From contig NZ_JAECMT010000004.1 of assembly GCF_016019935.1 (NCBI RefSeq), positions 833-64,832 of the forward strand: a stretch of DNA of 64,000 nucleotides, written 5' to 3'. This document shows, piece by piece, positions 36,848-45,449 of the stretch. The stretch is from Paenibacillus sp. GSMTC-2017. GTDB lineage: Bacteria > Bacillota > Bacilli > Paenibacillales > Paenibacillaceae. Position numbers and translations under genes: made by a program. Every line of letters starts with the position of its first letter. The first letter of the stretch is position 1. Below the pieces are notes generated by a model. The model was not told the DNA's origin. It ran no database searches and saw only the letters and a program-made list of their open reading frames with translations.

Positions 36848-37099
36848 TTGCTAAATAGCTTAACATTGATTAGTGAGTATGCTGTCATTTTGGTTGCTAT
36901 TTATAGTATTGCATTGTTTCTTCCTACACTAGCAGTGACGGTACGTAGACTTCATGATACAGGCCGCAGCGGTTTGTGGTATCTCATAAGTTTTGTACCA
37001 TTCGTGGGCGGAATCATATTGCTTGTGCTCACTATTCTCGAAGGAGAAAGCGGCATTAACAATTATGGACCAGATCCAAAGGTATTTTCTCAGTACTAA
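36848..37099 (+). pseudogene. truncated second DUF805 copy
   Basis: 83 codons from TTG closely matching the C-terminal two thirds of the upstream DUF805 protein: LTLISEYAVIL vs LTFISESLVFL, LAVTVRRLHDTGRSGLWYLISFVPFVGGI, GINNYGPDPK. The first ~30 residues (FTGRARRKEYW) are missing. The frame stays open upstream through the terminator hairpin without a good start or ribosome-binding site, so a partial duplication that lost its 5' end is the best reading; expression of a short form cannot be excluded. Confidence 0.7.
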
Positions 37100-37121
37100 T
37101 ACATAAAATCAGATTATTAGA

Positions 37122-37156
37122 AAAACGATCTCTTTATATGAGGTCGTTTTTTATTT
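37122..37156 (+). terminator. terminator after the DUF805 remnant
   Basis: AAAACGATCTC (37122-37132), 7-nt loop, GAGGTCGTTTT (37140-37150), then TTATTTT. One G-T pair. Nearly the same hairpin sequence occurs after DUF951 (25357-25384). Confidence 0.85.
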
Positions 37157-37199
37157 TATAAAAGAAGACAAAGGAATATGCTCGTTGTTATGAAAAAGA

Positions 37200-37225
37200 A
37201 AAGAGGGCTCTCGCGAGCCCTCTTT
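37200..37225 (-). terminator. possible yjzC-side terminator
   Basis: Perfect inverted repeat AAAGAGGGCTC (37200-37210) / GAGCCCTCTTT (37215-37225), TCGC loop. On the minus strand it runs into TCTTTTTC, so it best fits a minus-strand transcript. Confidence 0.7.
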
Positions 37226-37564
37226 CTTGACGGTGACGTTGATGGATTAAAGTATCATTCGCACTACAAGCATTGTGAAAACATAGAGATGAACATTCGT
37301 CATACGGAAATTATCGGCCATAAGCGTCATGAAAACCTAATGAGCACAAATATTTAAGATACGTTCGCACGTTCTCTAGAATATATGCTCGAATGTGTGT
37401 TACAGACAAGTGTCTTTAGCACAACCCCTCGCTTCTATACTGAGTGTTAGAAATGAAGTACTTGAAGATCCTTGCACCGAATAGGCCAACGGAACCACAC
37501 CTCTCTATCACCGTCACAATTAGAATGGCCAGAATGATGTGCTCTTATACATTGTCTTTAAAAA
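37226..37564. other. gene-free stretch downstream of yjzC
   Basis: 339 nt between a hairpin and the yjzC stop with no supported gene on either strand. The ends share an 8-nt inverted repeat (GACGGTGA near 37229, TCACCGTC near 37508), which is short enough to be chance. It may be the 3' part of the yjzC transcript or decayed sequence. Confidence 0.5.
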
Positions 37565-37747
37565 TTATTTCGGCATCTTCTTCCACTTGCGCTCATGGTT
37601 CGTCGTATCTGGGAATCGTTGTCCCTTTTCAAGATGAACTTTTTTCGGATTTTGGATACCCATGTGAAAAGAATTGACGCCATCTTCAATATACGTGCCG
37701 TCATTTGGCGCTTTGTCGCCTGGAGAGAATAATGTGAACTCGCCCAT
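37565..37747 (-). CDS. yjzC: YjzC-family protein
   Basis: 60-aa protein matching the small Bacillales YjzC family: MGEFTLFSPGDKAPNDGTY, NPKKVHLEKGQRFPDTTNHERKW are its conserved core. Function unknown; it is small, soluble and basic at the C-terminus. ATG 37747 has GGAGG 8 nt upstream (minus strand); a GTG three codons earlier overlaps that ribosome-binding site. It is divergent from rpsF. Confidence 0.82.
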   Translation of the reverse strand: MGEFTLFSPGDKAPNDGTYIEDGVNSFHMGIQNPKKVHLEKGQRFPDTTNHERKWKKMPK

Positions 37748-37870
37748 ATGCTGCACCTCCGTTTAAATAGTGGAGCGAACACTGTATTCGTCAGCATTCC
37801 TCCAAGGTTTAGTATGGGCAACAGTTCGCGCTGTCATGATTAGCAGATTACGGATGAAGCGGGTAGACAC

Positions 37871-37899
37871 TTGTCATGGGCATTCAAATTTGATATAGT
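37871..37899 (+). promoter_or_regulatory. rpsF-ssb-rpsR promoter
   Basis: TTGTCA (37871-37876), exactly 17 nt, TATAGT (37894-37899). It lies about 73 nt upstream of rpsF. The short leader after it contains CTCC/GGGG pairing and a CCG triplet (37943-37945), reminiscent of the S6:S18-binding leader of other bacteria, but this part is tentative. Confidence 0.75.
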
Positions 37900-37971
37900 A
37901 TAGAGATGCGAGTGAAAGCTCGTTCCTTGCTCCAGTTATGGGGCCGTTAGTCCAAAAGGAGGTGAAACAAT

Positions 37972-38256
37972 ATGCGCAAATATGAAGTAATGTACATTAT
38001 TAATCCAAACGTTGAGCAAGAAAACGTTCAAGCTCTCGTTGAGAAATTTAATGGCGTTATCTCCAACGGTGGAGAGGTTACGAAAACAAACGTAATCGGC
38101 AAACGTCGTCTTGCGTATGAGATCAACAAACTTCGTGATGGTTACTTCGTTCTGGTACATTTCAACGCAACGACTGAAGTTGTGAATGAACTTGATCGCA
38201 TCATGAAGATTGCGGACGAAGTTATTCGTTCGTTGATCGTTAGAGACGTAGCTTAA
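37972..38256 (+). CDS. rpsF: 30S ribosomal protein S6
   Basis: 94-aa S6: [26 protein letters not shown] and the [20 protein letters not shown] segment are diagnostic. It binds 16S rRNA with S18. AAGGAGGTGA lies about 8 nt upstream. First gene of the rpsF-ssb-rpsR operon. Confidence 0.98.
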   Translation: MRKYEVMYIINPNVEQENVQALVEKFNGVISNGGEVTKTNVIGKRRLAYEINKLRDGYFVLVHFNATTEVVNELDRIMKIADEVIRSLIVRDVA

Positions 38257-38291
38257 TCCACTTAGGATTTTTCAATGGGGAGGTCGAAAAA

Positions 38292-38816
38292 ATGTTGAAC
38301 CGTGTTATTTTGATTGGCAGATTGACGAAAGACCCAGAGCTTCGTTATACACCTGCTGGAGTTGCAGTTACGCAATTCACTTTAGCCGTGGACCGACCGT
38401 TTACGTCGGGTCAAGGAGAAAAGGAAGCGGATTTCATACCAGTAGTCACTTGGCGTCAACTTGCAGAAACCTGTGCTAACTACTTGCGCAAAGGCCGTTT
38501 AACGGCAGTTGAAGGTCGCATTCAAGTTCGTAACTACGAGAACAACGAAGGAAAACGTGTGTATGTAACGGAAGTTATTGCAGACAATGTCCGGTTCTTG
38601 GAGTCGAATCGTGAAGGCGGAGCACCACGCGAGGATAATGGTGGCAGTGGGTATAACAGCAATGCGGGCAGCTATGGTGGTGGAGGCAGTAATGCTTCTA
38701 ATAACGGTGGCGGGAACAGCGGCGGTAACCGATCGAATAATTCAAGGAACGACAGTGATCCTTTCAAGGATGACGGACGCCCAATTGATATTTCTGAAGA
38801 TGACTTGCCATTTTAA
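38292..38816 (+). CDS. ssb: single-stranded DNA-binding protein
   Basis: 174-aa SSB with an N-terminal OB fold ([26 protein letters not shown]..., [23 protein letters not shown]), a G/N/S-rich disordered linker (about 112-160) and the C-terminal acidic tip DISEDDLPF that recruits DnaG, RecO, PriA and other partners. GGGGAGG lies upstream of the ATG. Standard location between rpsF and rpsR. Confidence 0.98.
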   Translation: MLNRVILIGRLTKDPELRYTPAGVAVTQFTLAVDRPFTSGQGEKEADFIPVVTWRQLAETCANYLRKGRLTAVEGRIQVRNYENNEGKRVYVTEVIADNVRFLESNREGGAPREDNGGSGYNSNAGSYGGGGSNASNNGGGNSGGNRSNNSRNDSDPFKDDGRPIDISEDDLPF

Positions 38817-38841
38817 TTTTTGAACGAAAGGATGGATTTCA

Positions 38842-39123
38842 ATGAGCTTCAAGCAAAGAGAAAGCGGCGACGATCGTCCAGAACGCAAATTCAGCGGACG
38901 TAAAGGCGGACGCAACAAACGTCGTAAAGTTTGTTTCTTCACTGTTAACAAAATCTCTAACATTGATTATAAAGACACTGATTTGCTGAAAAAGTTTATT
39001 AGCGAGCGCGGCAAAATTTTGCCACGTCGTGTAACTGGAACAAGCGCTAAGTACCAACGCGCTTTGACAATTGCAATTAAACGTTCACGTCAAATTGCAT
39101 TGCTTCCTTACACAACTGAATAG
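38842..39123 (+). CDS. rpsR: 30S ribosomal protein S18
   Basis: 93-aa S18. The core [42 protein letters not shown] and [17 protein letters not shown] is intact. The N-terminal basic extension is a little longer than in E. coli, as usual for Firmicutes. It retains the single cysteine of the zinc-type family ancestor. Confidence 0.97.
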   Translation: MSFKQRESGDDRPERKFSGRKGGRNKRRKVCFFTVNKISNIDYKDTDLLKKFISERGKILPRRVTGTSAKYQRALTIAIKRSRQIALLPYTTE

Positions 39124-39142
39124 GTTGTTAGGTAGTAATAGG

Positions 39143-39172
39143 AAAAGGACCTCTTCGCGGAGGTCCTTTTTT
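39143..39172 (+). terminator. rpsF-ssb-rpsR terminator
   Basis: AAAAGGACCTC (39143-39153), TTCGCG loop, GAGGTCCTTTT (39160-39170), with T run. Also placed to stop the convergent lipoprotein gene. Confidence 0.92.
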
Positions 39173-39182
39173 GGTTGAGTTC

Positions 39183-39836
39183 CTATTTTAATGGCTCGTA
39201 CTTAATACCTTTCATCACATCTAAAAATATAGGTCTAGCCTCTTTCAGTTCATCATCCCGAAAGGAAAGCATCACAGTATATGCTGATTCTTTGTATTCA
39301 ACTTTGAAATAATCACTCCACCTACCACCCTCATCTTTACTTCCAGCGTATTCTTTGTATTGTACTAGTTCTTCATCCCATATAGGTTTTTCAGGTAAAG
39401 CTAAGTGATCTTCAGTTAAAATAAGAAATTCTGAAGTGCCACTTTGTAACTTATAAGTAATGCCTTCATAGATTTTGACTTGTTTCATCTGGGGAGGCAT
39501 ATAAAATCCAAGATCACTGTAAGTTGATCGCATCCATTGAGAGGATTCCTCTTTTCCTTGAATCGTAATTTTTTTAACCTCTGTGCCATCATATTCTTCT
39601 ATATTCGTTAATTGCACTGTAGCTGAAGGAATAGGACTAGGTGATTCTGGTGAAGGACTGGCTGTAGCTGGTGTTGGACTTGGGGTCATCTTCGGGGTAG
39701 TGATTAATGACTCTGCGGGAGAAGGATTGTTATTGGATTCTTTTGGGGAATTATCCGTAGAATTGTTTGTACAAGCTGTAATTAGACTTATGCTGACAAC
39801 TAAAATGGAAATCAATCGAATAAGTTTGATCATCAT
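39183..39836 (-). CDS. putative lipoprotein
   Basis: 217-aa exported lipoprotein of unknown function. The signal peptide ends in lipobox LITAC; the next 50 residues are a Ser/Thr/Pro-rich linker (TPSPTPATASPSPESPSPIPS), followed by a globular domain of about 140 residues (SSQWMRSTYSDLGFYMPPQMKQVKIYEGITYKL-like). GTG 39845 is also in frame; the start at ATG 39836 was chosen because AGGTGG ends 5 nt upstream. ATG 39833 is equally possible. Confidence 0.75.
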   Translation of the reverse strand: MMIKLIRLISILVVSISLITACTNNSTDNSPKESNNNPSPAESLITTPKMTPSPTPATASPSPESPSPIPSATVQLTNIEEYDGTEVKKITIQGKEESSQWMRSTYSDLGFYMPPQMKQVKIYEGITYKLQSGTSEFLILTEDHLALPEKPIWDEELVQYKEYAGSKDEGGRWSDYFKVEYKESAYTVMLSFRDDELKEARPIFLDVMKGIKYEPLK

Positions 39837-40015
39837 GTCCACCACCTATTTCTAAAAATTGTTATAATAGTATGACGTATACAATTTTATTTTTGTTGCA
39901 AGTGGATAAATGTTTTCGTTAATGAAACGAGGATGTTTGAAAAAACTGCTATTCATGGTTTAGCAACTATCGAAAAAAATGATACAAAACGAATTGAATC
40001 AATTTTATGAGTATA

Positions 40016-40060
40016 AAAAAGATCGCTTATTCAGTTTTAGATGAATAGCGATCTTTTTAT
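40016..40060. terminator. bidirectional terminator downstream of the IscA-type gene
   Basis: AAAAAGATCGCT.ATTCA pairs with TGAATAGCGATCTTTTT (8-nt loop, one bulge). A/T runs on both sides make it usable on either strand; it lies just past the IscA-type gene (minus). Confidence 0.8.
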
Positions 40061-40069
40061 GTCGATTTG

Positions 40070-40426
40070 TTAATCACATTTTTTGCGAGTACCTTTAAAA
40101 GTAGCCGTTCTAAAGCTAGCTCCACAACCACAAGTAGCTTTGGCATTTGGATTATCAATAGTAAAGCCACCGGTCATTCCTTGATTCATATAGTCAATTG
40201 TTATACCCTCTAAATACTCTTCAGTACGATTGTCCCAAACAACTTTAAAATTGTCATTTTGAGTGAATTTATCAAACTCTGAAATGGAATCATCTAATTT
40301 GATATTATAGGACAATCCGCTACAACCACCATCGTCTATTCCAACTCTAAGAAATAGGTTTTTGTCGTTATTTTCGATAATCATTTGATCTATGATCGAT
40401 TTTGCCTTGTCGCTTATTTCAATCAT
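40070..40426 (-). CDS. IscA/SufA-type iron-sulfur assembly protein
   Basis: 118-aa HesB/IscA-family protein. Conserved cysteines: C35 in DDGGCSGLSY and the C99-G-C101 pair in ATCGCGASF; an extra cysteine lies at C117. The family acts as an A-type carrier that delivers Fe-S clusters to target proteins. Its neighbours include a SufR-like regulator and ferredoxin reductase about 2-3 kb away, which suits a redox role. ATG start; single-gene unit. Confidence 0.9.
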   Translation of the reverse strand: MIEISDKAKSIIDQMIIENNDKNLFLRVGIDDGGCSGLSYNIKLDDSISEFDKFTQNDNFKVVWDNRTEEYLEGITIDYMNQGMTGGFTIDNPNAKATCGCGASFRTATFKGTRKKCD

Positions 40427-40446
40427 CTTGTATTCACCTCTACTTA

Positions 40447-41058
40447 CTACTTAATTTCAGCTTCGTAACGGTTACTAACTTCGTTCCAATTAACAACATT
40501 CCAGAAAGCTGCGATGTAGTCAGGGCGTTTGTTTTGGTAGTTCAGGTAGTAAGCGTGCTCCCAAACATCAAGACCTAGAATAGGGGTTTTACCTTCCATT
40601 ATTGGACTATCCTGATTGGGCAAGCTATAAACTTCGATTTCTCCATTAGCGATAGCTAGGAATGCCCAACCGCTACCAAAACGAGTTGTTGCTGCTTTAG
40701 CAAATTCAGCTTTGAAGTTATCGAAACTACCGAATTTGTGATCGATTGCTGCTGCAAGTGCACCAGTTGGAGTGCCACCAGCATTAGGTCCGATTGTTTC
40801 CCAGAATAAGCTATGGTTAGCGTGCCCGCCACCATTGTTGCGAACAGCAGTACGGATTGCTTCAGGAACGCTATCAAGGTTAGCTATAAGATCTTCAACG
40901 GATTTGGATTGAAGCTCAGGCGCTGATTCCAAAGCAACGTTAAGGTTTGTTACGTAAGTATTGTGATGACGATCATGATGAATTTCCATAGTCAAAGCAT
41001 CAATATGAGGTTCAAGAGCATTTTTTGCATAAGGCAATTCAGGTAATTTATGTGACAT
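40447..41058 (-). CDS. sodA: superoxide dismutase (Mn/Fe)
   Basis: 203-aa Mn/Fe-type superoxide dismutase: [16 protein letters not shown], metal ligand H27 in [26 protein letters not shown] (second histidine) and [28 protein letters not shown] (aspartate and histidine ligands). The sequence fits the manganese enzyme of Bacillales. The frame is open upstream, but ATG 41058 has GGAGG 8 nt upstream and matches the family start, so an N-terminal extension is rejected. Confidence 0.97.
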   Translation of the reverse strand: MSHKLPELPYAKNALEPHIDALTMEIHHDRHHNTYVTNLNVALESAPELQSKSVEDLIANLDSVPEAIRTAVRNNGGGHANHSLFWETIGPNAGGTPTGALAAAIDHKFGSFDNFKAEFAKAATTRFGSGWAFLAIANGEIEVYSLPNQDSPIMEGKTPILGLDVWEHAYYLNYQNKRPDYIAAFWNVVNWNEVSNRYEAEIK

Positions 41059-41155
41059 AATAATTCCTCCATTAGATAAATAGTGTGCTTTCATATTCAA
41101 TATACTCCACTCTAGAAACATATTCAACATAAATATATAAAAAGTATAATATTTG

Positions 41156-41185
41156 TTGACAAACGTTTTATAGTCTCTTCATAAT
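41156..41185 (+). promoter_or_regulatory. promoter of the small-ORF / FMN reductase operon
   Basis: TTGACA (41156-41161), 18-nt spacer, CATAAT (41180-41185), about 45 nt upstream of the 50-codon ORF. Confidence 0.65.
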
Positions 41186-41229
41186 GAAGATATCAGGGAT
41201 CAAATTGTTAAGATCGAAGAGGGGATATA

Positions 41230-41382
41230 ATGGAGTACATCGAGATTTCATCAAAGCCACCGAAAGATCAACCCCTTCGTTATCTTCGTCCAGAACTAAA
41301 GTTTTTCGGACTGGACCCATTGGTGGAACAAATGAAGCTTGACGAGCTTCAAGCCAGAGCATACTTTGATGCAAGCAAATAG
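41230..41382 (+). CDS. 50-aa small protein of unknown function
   Basis: An ATG with GAGGGGAT upstream opens a 50-codon frame, MEYIEISSKPPKDQPLRYL...PELKFFGLDPLVEQMKLDELQARAYFDASK, ending TAG at 41382. It lies 44 nt behind a good promoter and 22 nt before the FMN reductase, in the same direction. Composition (charged, hydrophobic periodicity toward the C-terminus) is protein-like. I do not recognise the family; it may be a partner or regulator of the reductase (inference). Confidence 0.7.
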   Translation: MEYIEISSKPPKDQPLRYLRPELKFFGLDPLVEQMKLDELQARAYFDASK

Positions 41383-41404
41383 TAAGGGAAGGAATGATAC
41401 AGAG

Positions 41405-41944
41405 ATGAAACTAGTAGGGTTATCAGGGGCTTTAGCAGGTTCAAAAACAGCTAAGGTAGTTCATGATATATTGATTTGTGCAAAAGATATTCAACCAGAC
41501 ATACAGACGGAGCTGGTAGATCTCAAAGATTATGACATAGATTTTGTACGGGGGACACCCCTTCAATACTATAATAAAGACACGATAGAAGTAGTAAATA
41601 AGCTATTATTCGCAGATTTACTCGTGATTGGAACTCCAATATACCAAGCCTCGATAACAGGGGCTTTAAAAAATGTATTAGATCATTTACCAATGAATGC
41701 ATTTAAAGAAAAGGTAGCGGGTATAGTAACTTTAGGTGGATCAGACAAGCATTTTCTTGTTGCAGAACATCAGTTAAAGCCTATTTTAACTTTTTTAAAA
41801 GCTACGGTACCTGTCGGCAATGTTTTTGTGCATAATGATTTGTTTGATGAAAATAAAGAAATATCTAATCCTGATTATTACAGACGAATTAAGAAATTAG
41901 CTGAAGAGATGGTATTTCTTCAAAACTCTTTAACTAATCGCTAA
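41405..41944 (+). CDS. NADPH-dependent FMN reductase (SsuE-like)
   Basis: 179-aa flavodoxin-fold reductase. MKLVGLSGALAGSKTAKVV is the FMN phosphate loop; ADLLVIGTPIYQASITGALKNVLDHLP is the flavin-binding core of SsuE/MsuE-type enzymes, which supply reduced FMN to monooxygenases. No sulfonate monooxygenase gene is adjacent, so the electron acceptor is unknown. ATG 41405 is preceded by GGAAGGAA; the in-frame ATG at 41339 overlaps the small upstream ORF and lacks homology. Confidence 0.87.
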   Translation: MKLVGLSGALAGSKTAKVVHDILICAKDIQPDIQTELVDLKDYDIDFVRGTPLQYYNKDTIEVVNKLLFADLLVIGTPIYQASITGALKNVLDHLPMNAFKEKVAGIVTLGGSDKHFLVAEHQLKPILTFLKATVPVGNVFVHNDLFDENKEISNPDYYRRIKKLAEEMVFLQNSLTNR

Positions 41945-41947
41945 ATG

Positions 41948-41990
41948 AAAAGTGCTAACGAAAAATAGTTTTGTTTTCGTTAGCACTTTT
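41948..41990 (+). terminator. terminator after the FMN reductase
   Basis: Perfect 17-nt arms, starting AAAAGTGCTAACG (41948) and ending CGTTAGCACTTTT (41990), with a 9-nt loop and T run. Confidence 0.92.
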
Positions 41991-42092
41991 ATTGAATCGC
42001 TTGATAAGACAATATACTATGAAAATGTTATGATTACAGTATTCATTTATAGTAAAACAGATAGAAATGATTGTTCAGGATGGTGATTATAG

Positions 42093-42737
42093 ATGGCAAT
42101 GATAGAACAAGAGCAGCTTTCGACAAGAGAGTATATTTTGCAGCTTCTTAAAACGAAGGGCGCTTTAAGTACAAAGGATCTTACAGATGAACTTGGCATA
42201 ACAGTTATGGCTGTTAGAAGGCATATTCAATCTTTAGAAAAAGATAACCTCATTACTCCTAAAACGATAAGACAATCTATGGGTAGGCCGACTGCAGTGT
42301 ACACGCTAACCGAGCAAGCAGAGGGCTTCTTTCCACGAAAGTATCATACTTTAACATTAGAGTTATTAGGTGAGCTTGAGGATCATTTTGGTGAAGATGC
42401 GGTTGAAAAGCTCTTTGAAGGGCGTAAAAATAAAATGCTTAAAAAATACGACGCAAGCATGCAAGGGAAAGAGATTTCTGATCGAGTAGCAACGCTTGCA
42501 GACATTCAAAATGAGAACGGGTATATGGCCCAGTGGGAGCAGGTCAATGAAGAAGAGTATTTGATCAAAGAGCATAACTGTCCGATTGAGCAGGTTGCAG
42601 TAAAATATCAGCATGCTTGCCAATACGAACTAGAGCTGTTTGAATCTTTGTTAGGGGATGCGGAAGTTTCGAGAACAGATTGTCTTGCCAAAGGTGGACA
42701 AAGATGCACCTATTCCATCAAAAAAAGAAAAGAGTAA
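42093..42737 (+). CDS. SufR-like HTH regulator
   Basis: 214-aa regulator with an N-terminal DeoR/ArsR-type winged helix (YILQLLKTKGALSTKDLTDELGITVMAVRRHIQSLEKDNLI; wing GRPTAVYTLTEQA) and a C-terminal domain with cysteines near 171, 186, 204 and 212 (HNCPI, HACQY, TDCLAKGGQRCTYS). This pattern resembles SufR, an Fe-S-cluster repressor of iron-sulfur assembly genes. The targets are unknown. GGATGGTGAT lies upstream of ATG. Confidence 0.8.
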   Translation: MAMIEQEQLSTREYILQLLKTKGALSTKDLTDELGITVMAVRRHIQSLEKDNLITPKTIRQSMGRPTAVYTLTEQAEGFFPRKYHTLTLELLGELEDHFGEDAVEKLFEGRKNKMLKKYDASMQGKEISDRVATLADIQNENGYMAQWEQVNEEEYLIKEHNCPIEQVAVKYQHACQYELELFESLLGDAEVSRTDCLAKGGQRCTYSIKKRKE

Positions 42738-42776
42738 AAATAGCGAGACACCAGCGGCGTCTCGCTATTTTTGTCT
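42737..42776. terminator. bidirectional terminator between the regulator and fnr
   Basis: AATAGCGAGAC / GTCTCGCTATT arms with an 8-9-nt loop, A run at the left and T run at the right, shared by convergent genes. Confidence 0.88.
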
Positions 42777-42788
42777 AACCAAGTTGAT

Positions 42789-43787
42789 TTATAACTTCAT
42801 ATTACTACTATGTCCTGGTGAAAGTTTAGCAGTAGGATCTATATACACTTTAGCATTATTGATTGCAGTAGGTGCTTCTCCAAAACCGACAGCTATAAGC
42901 TTCAGTTTTCCAGGGTAGGTCGTAATATCACCAGCTGCAAATATGCCAGGAATAGTAGTCTCCATTCGAGTATCAACAATAATAGATCCATTTTGAACCT
43001 CAAAACCCCATTCTGATATAGGCCCAAGAGATGAAATAAAGCCAAAATTTACGATAAGTGCATCACAAGGAAGATTTTTTGTCTCACCTGTTTTATTAAA
43101 AGTAATCGTAATTTCCTCAATTTGTTCTTCACCATGAAGTTCGGTAATTTCAGCTGGTGTCACGATATTAACCTTAGATTTCATTAAATTCTCTACACTA
43201 TGCTCATGAGCGCGGAACTTGTCTCGTCTATGAATGAGAGTGACCTCTTTGGCGATAGGCTCGAGCATAAGTGCCCAATCTACAGCAGAATCACCACCAC
43301 CGTTGATGACAACTCGTTGTCCTGCATAATGGTTTAGATCTTTAACAAAGTAATGAAGGTTTGTTTTTTCAAAACGACTAGCCTCTGTAAGATCTAACCG
43401 ACGTGGTTCAAAAGCTCCAACGCCTCCAGTAATAATGACGGACTTACTATAATGAGTAGCTTTATCCGTCACGATTTCGAAGTGACGTTCATCCTTTTTG
43501 ATTACTTGTTGAACCTTTTCCTCTAAGCAAACTTGTACTGGGAATAGGCTCATCTGTTCTGTTAAATTATGAATAAGCTGTGCTGCTGTTACTTTAGGAA
43601 ATCCGGCAATATCATATATGTACTTTTCCGGATAAAGAGCGATGGGCTGACCGCCAAGCTCAGGCATACTATCAATAATTTTGACACTTGCTTGACGCAT
43701 ACCCGCATAAAAGGCTGCGAACATCCCAGCAGGACCACCACCAATAATGGTTATATCTGTTATTCGATCTAGTTGCTTGGTTGTCAT
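42789..43787 (-). CDS. ferredoxin-NADP+ reductase, YumC type
   Basis: 332-aa thioredoxin-reductase-like FAD protein of the YumC group, which reduces ferredoxin or flavodoxin with NADPH. FAD motif [46 protein letters not shown] motif [15 protein letters not shown] and the late FAD motif [28 protein letters not shown] are intact. The CXXC of thioredoxin reductase is absent, as expected for this group. The minus-strand upstream region has TTGACA (43864-43859) but no strong -10. Confidence 0.93.
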   Translation of the reverse strand: MTTKQLDRITDITIIGGGPAGMFAAFYAGMRQASVKIIDSMPELGGQPIALYPEKYIYDIAGFPKVTAAQLIHNLTEQMSLFPVQVCLEEKVQQVIKKDERHFEIVTDKATHYSKSVIITGGVGAFEPRRLDLTEASRFEKTNLHYFVKDLNHYAGQRVVINGGGDSAVDWALMLEPIAKEVTLIHRRDKFRAHEHSVENLMKSKVNIVTPAEITELHGEEQIEEITITFNKTGETKNLPCDALIVNFGFISSLGPISEWGFEVQNGSIIVDTRMETTIPGIFAAGDITTYPGKLKLIAVGFGEAPTAINNAKVYIDPTAKLSPGHSSNMKL

Positions 43788-43971
43788 AAACAGTTGTCTC
43801 CCTTAATTATATATATTATATATTAATGTATAATAACATTATCTTAGAATGAACAGAGTGTCAATGTGCTCATTGATCGTTCTAACAACCAAGATTCATC
43901 GTGATGGTACCCCAATTAAGTTTGGTAACGGTATTGCCTTGTGCATCCAACCGAGGGATTAAAGGACCCCC

Positions 43972-44019
43972 AAAAAAGCGCTGATTCACAAGTAGATTAA
44001 TCTACCGATGAGTCAGCGC
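43972..44019 (-). terminator. ktrB terminator
   Basis: On the minus strand GCGCTGACTCA... pairs with ...TGAATCAGCGC, inner TAGATT/AATCTA, followed by six T. Just past the ktrB stop. Confidence 0.85.
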
Positions 44020-44051
44020 CAATGTGCTTAGAAAGTGTATTGGTGTATCGT

Positions 44052-45449
44052 TTACCCAACTAAAATATGATCTTCTGGGTAGCCGATTTTGTTCGTTTTC
44101 TTATTTTGCGTCAAGGCAAATGCGAGTGTAAGTGGACCAAGACGTCCGATAAACATCGTTATGATAACGATAATTTTGCCTGCTGGTGATAAGTCAGCTG
44201 TAAGTCCTACAGATAGGCCTGTTGTACTGAAGGCAGAAGTAGCTTCGAATAACACGGCTAGGAAGTTATCTTCTGCTACATTTTCAGTTAAAGTGAGCAG
44301 GAAGGTTACGATTAATACAAAAGCTAATGAGCTCATGACTACCGCAAGTGCACGCATGACGCTTTCCTGAGATATTTTACGCTGAAACGCATGAATCTGT
44401 CCGCCGCCACGGAAGGTTGTAATTGTAGCCAATATCAATATAACTAGTGTGTTCGTTTTGATACCGCCTCCGGTTCCGCCTGAAGCAGCTCCGATAAACA
44501 TCAATATGATGAGCACAAATTGGGAGACAGCGAGCATACTTCCAATATCAATGGTATTATAGCCAGCACTTCGCGGTGTAAAGCTTTGGAAGATGGATGC
44601 CATAATACGTTCCCATAAGCTCAAATGTCCATAGGTCGCGCTATTCCAGCTTTCTAGAAGAAATAACAATATAAATCCTATTAGTCCTAGAATAGCTGAA
44701 GCTAACAATACGACCTTGGAATGGAGAGAAAGTTTCTTCCACGATCGTTTCCGGAGAATATCAACGATAACAATATAACCAAGTCCACCGACAACAAACA
44801 GAATAATGATGGTGAAGTTGACGACAGGATCGCCTACAAATTGGCTTAATCCATCCGGCCATAAGGCAAATCCAGCATTGTTGAATGATGATATAGAGTG
44901 GAACAAGGCGTAATAAGCAGCCTGACCAAGCCCCATTTCGTCTTTCCAGTGGAGTGTCAAAATAAGTGTGGCCAGCGATTCTAATACGAACACAATAAGA
45001 ACCACATAAAGCGATAGTCGAACGAGTCCCTGCGCCGATGTTGACTGAGTAGTTTGCTGAATAATTAACCGCTGCCTTAGTCCGATTTTCTTACCGAGTA
45101 GAATGGCGACCATAACGCCGAGTGTCATGAAGCCAATCCCACCGATTTGGATAAGGATCATAATGATGACTTGCCCAGCAGTGGAATAGACTGATCCTGT
45201 GTCCACAACAACAAGACCGTTTACACATACAGCAGAAACGGAAGTGAATAAGGCGTTAAGCAAACCTACAGATTCACCACTGCTGGCGGAAAACGGCATG
45301 TTGAGCAAAATAGCTCCAACCCAGATCAGGATAAAGAAAACGATAGTTATGAGCTGAGGTGGGCTTATTTTATTTTTTAATTTAGTGACTATGGATTCTA
45401 ATAAGGATTGCTTCTTACGTTTATGATGACTAATTGCGTTCATAATCAT
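44052..45449 (-). CDS. ktrB: KtrB potassium channel subunit
   Basis: 465-aa TrkH/KtrB-family K+ transporter subunit with four pore-loop repeats: selectivity-filter segments SAVCVNGLVV, SSFNNAGFAL, RSAGYNTID and SAFSTTGLSV are visible. It forms a dimer gated by the KtrA ring. The N-terminus is basic (HHKRKKQSLL). The gene overlaps the 3' end of ktrA by 20 nt. In Firmicutes Ktr is controlled by c-di-AMP, and gdpP and darB occur in this window. Confidence 0.92.
   Translation of the reverse strand: MIMNAISHHKRKKQSLLESIVTKLKNKISPPQLITIVFFILIWVGAILLNMPFSASSGESVGLLNALFTSVSAVCVNGLVVVDTGSVYSTAGQVIIMILIQIGGIGFMTLGVMVAILLGKKIGLRQRLIIQQTTQSTSAQGLVRLSLYVVLIVFVLESLATLILTLHWKDEMGLGQAAYYALFHSISSFNNAGFALWPDGLSQFVGDPVVNFTIIILFVVGGLGYIVIVDILRKRSWKKLSLHSKVVLLASAILGLIGFILLFLLESWNSATYGHLSLWERIMASIFQSFTPRSAGYNTIDIGSMLAVSQFVLIILMFIGAASGGTGGGIKTNTLVILILATITTFRGGGQIHAFQRKISQESVMRALAVVMSSLAFVLIVTFLLTLTENVAEDNFLAVLFEATSAFSTTGLSVGLTADLSPAGKIIVIITMFIGRLGPLTLAFALTQNKKTNKIGYPEDHILVG

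Noticed and set aside
37226..37520. Long-range inverted repeat GACGGTGA / TCACCGTC as ends of a mobile element
   Set aside because: Only 8 nt, no transposase, no target duplication; likely chance.
37444..37677. A 77-codon plus-strand frame opposite yjzC
   Set aside because: Its second half is antisense to the recognised YjzC protein and the first half has no support.
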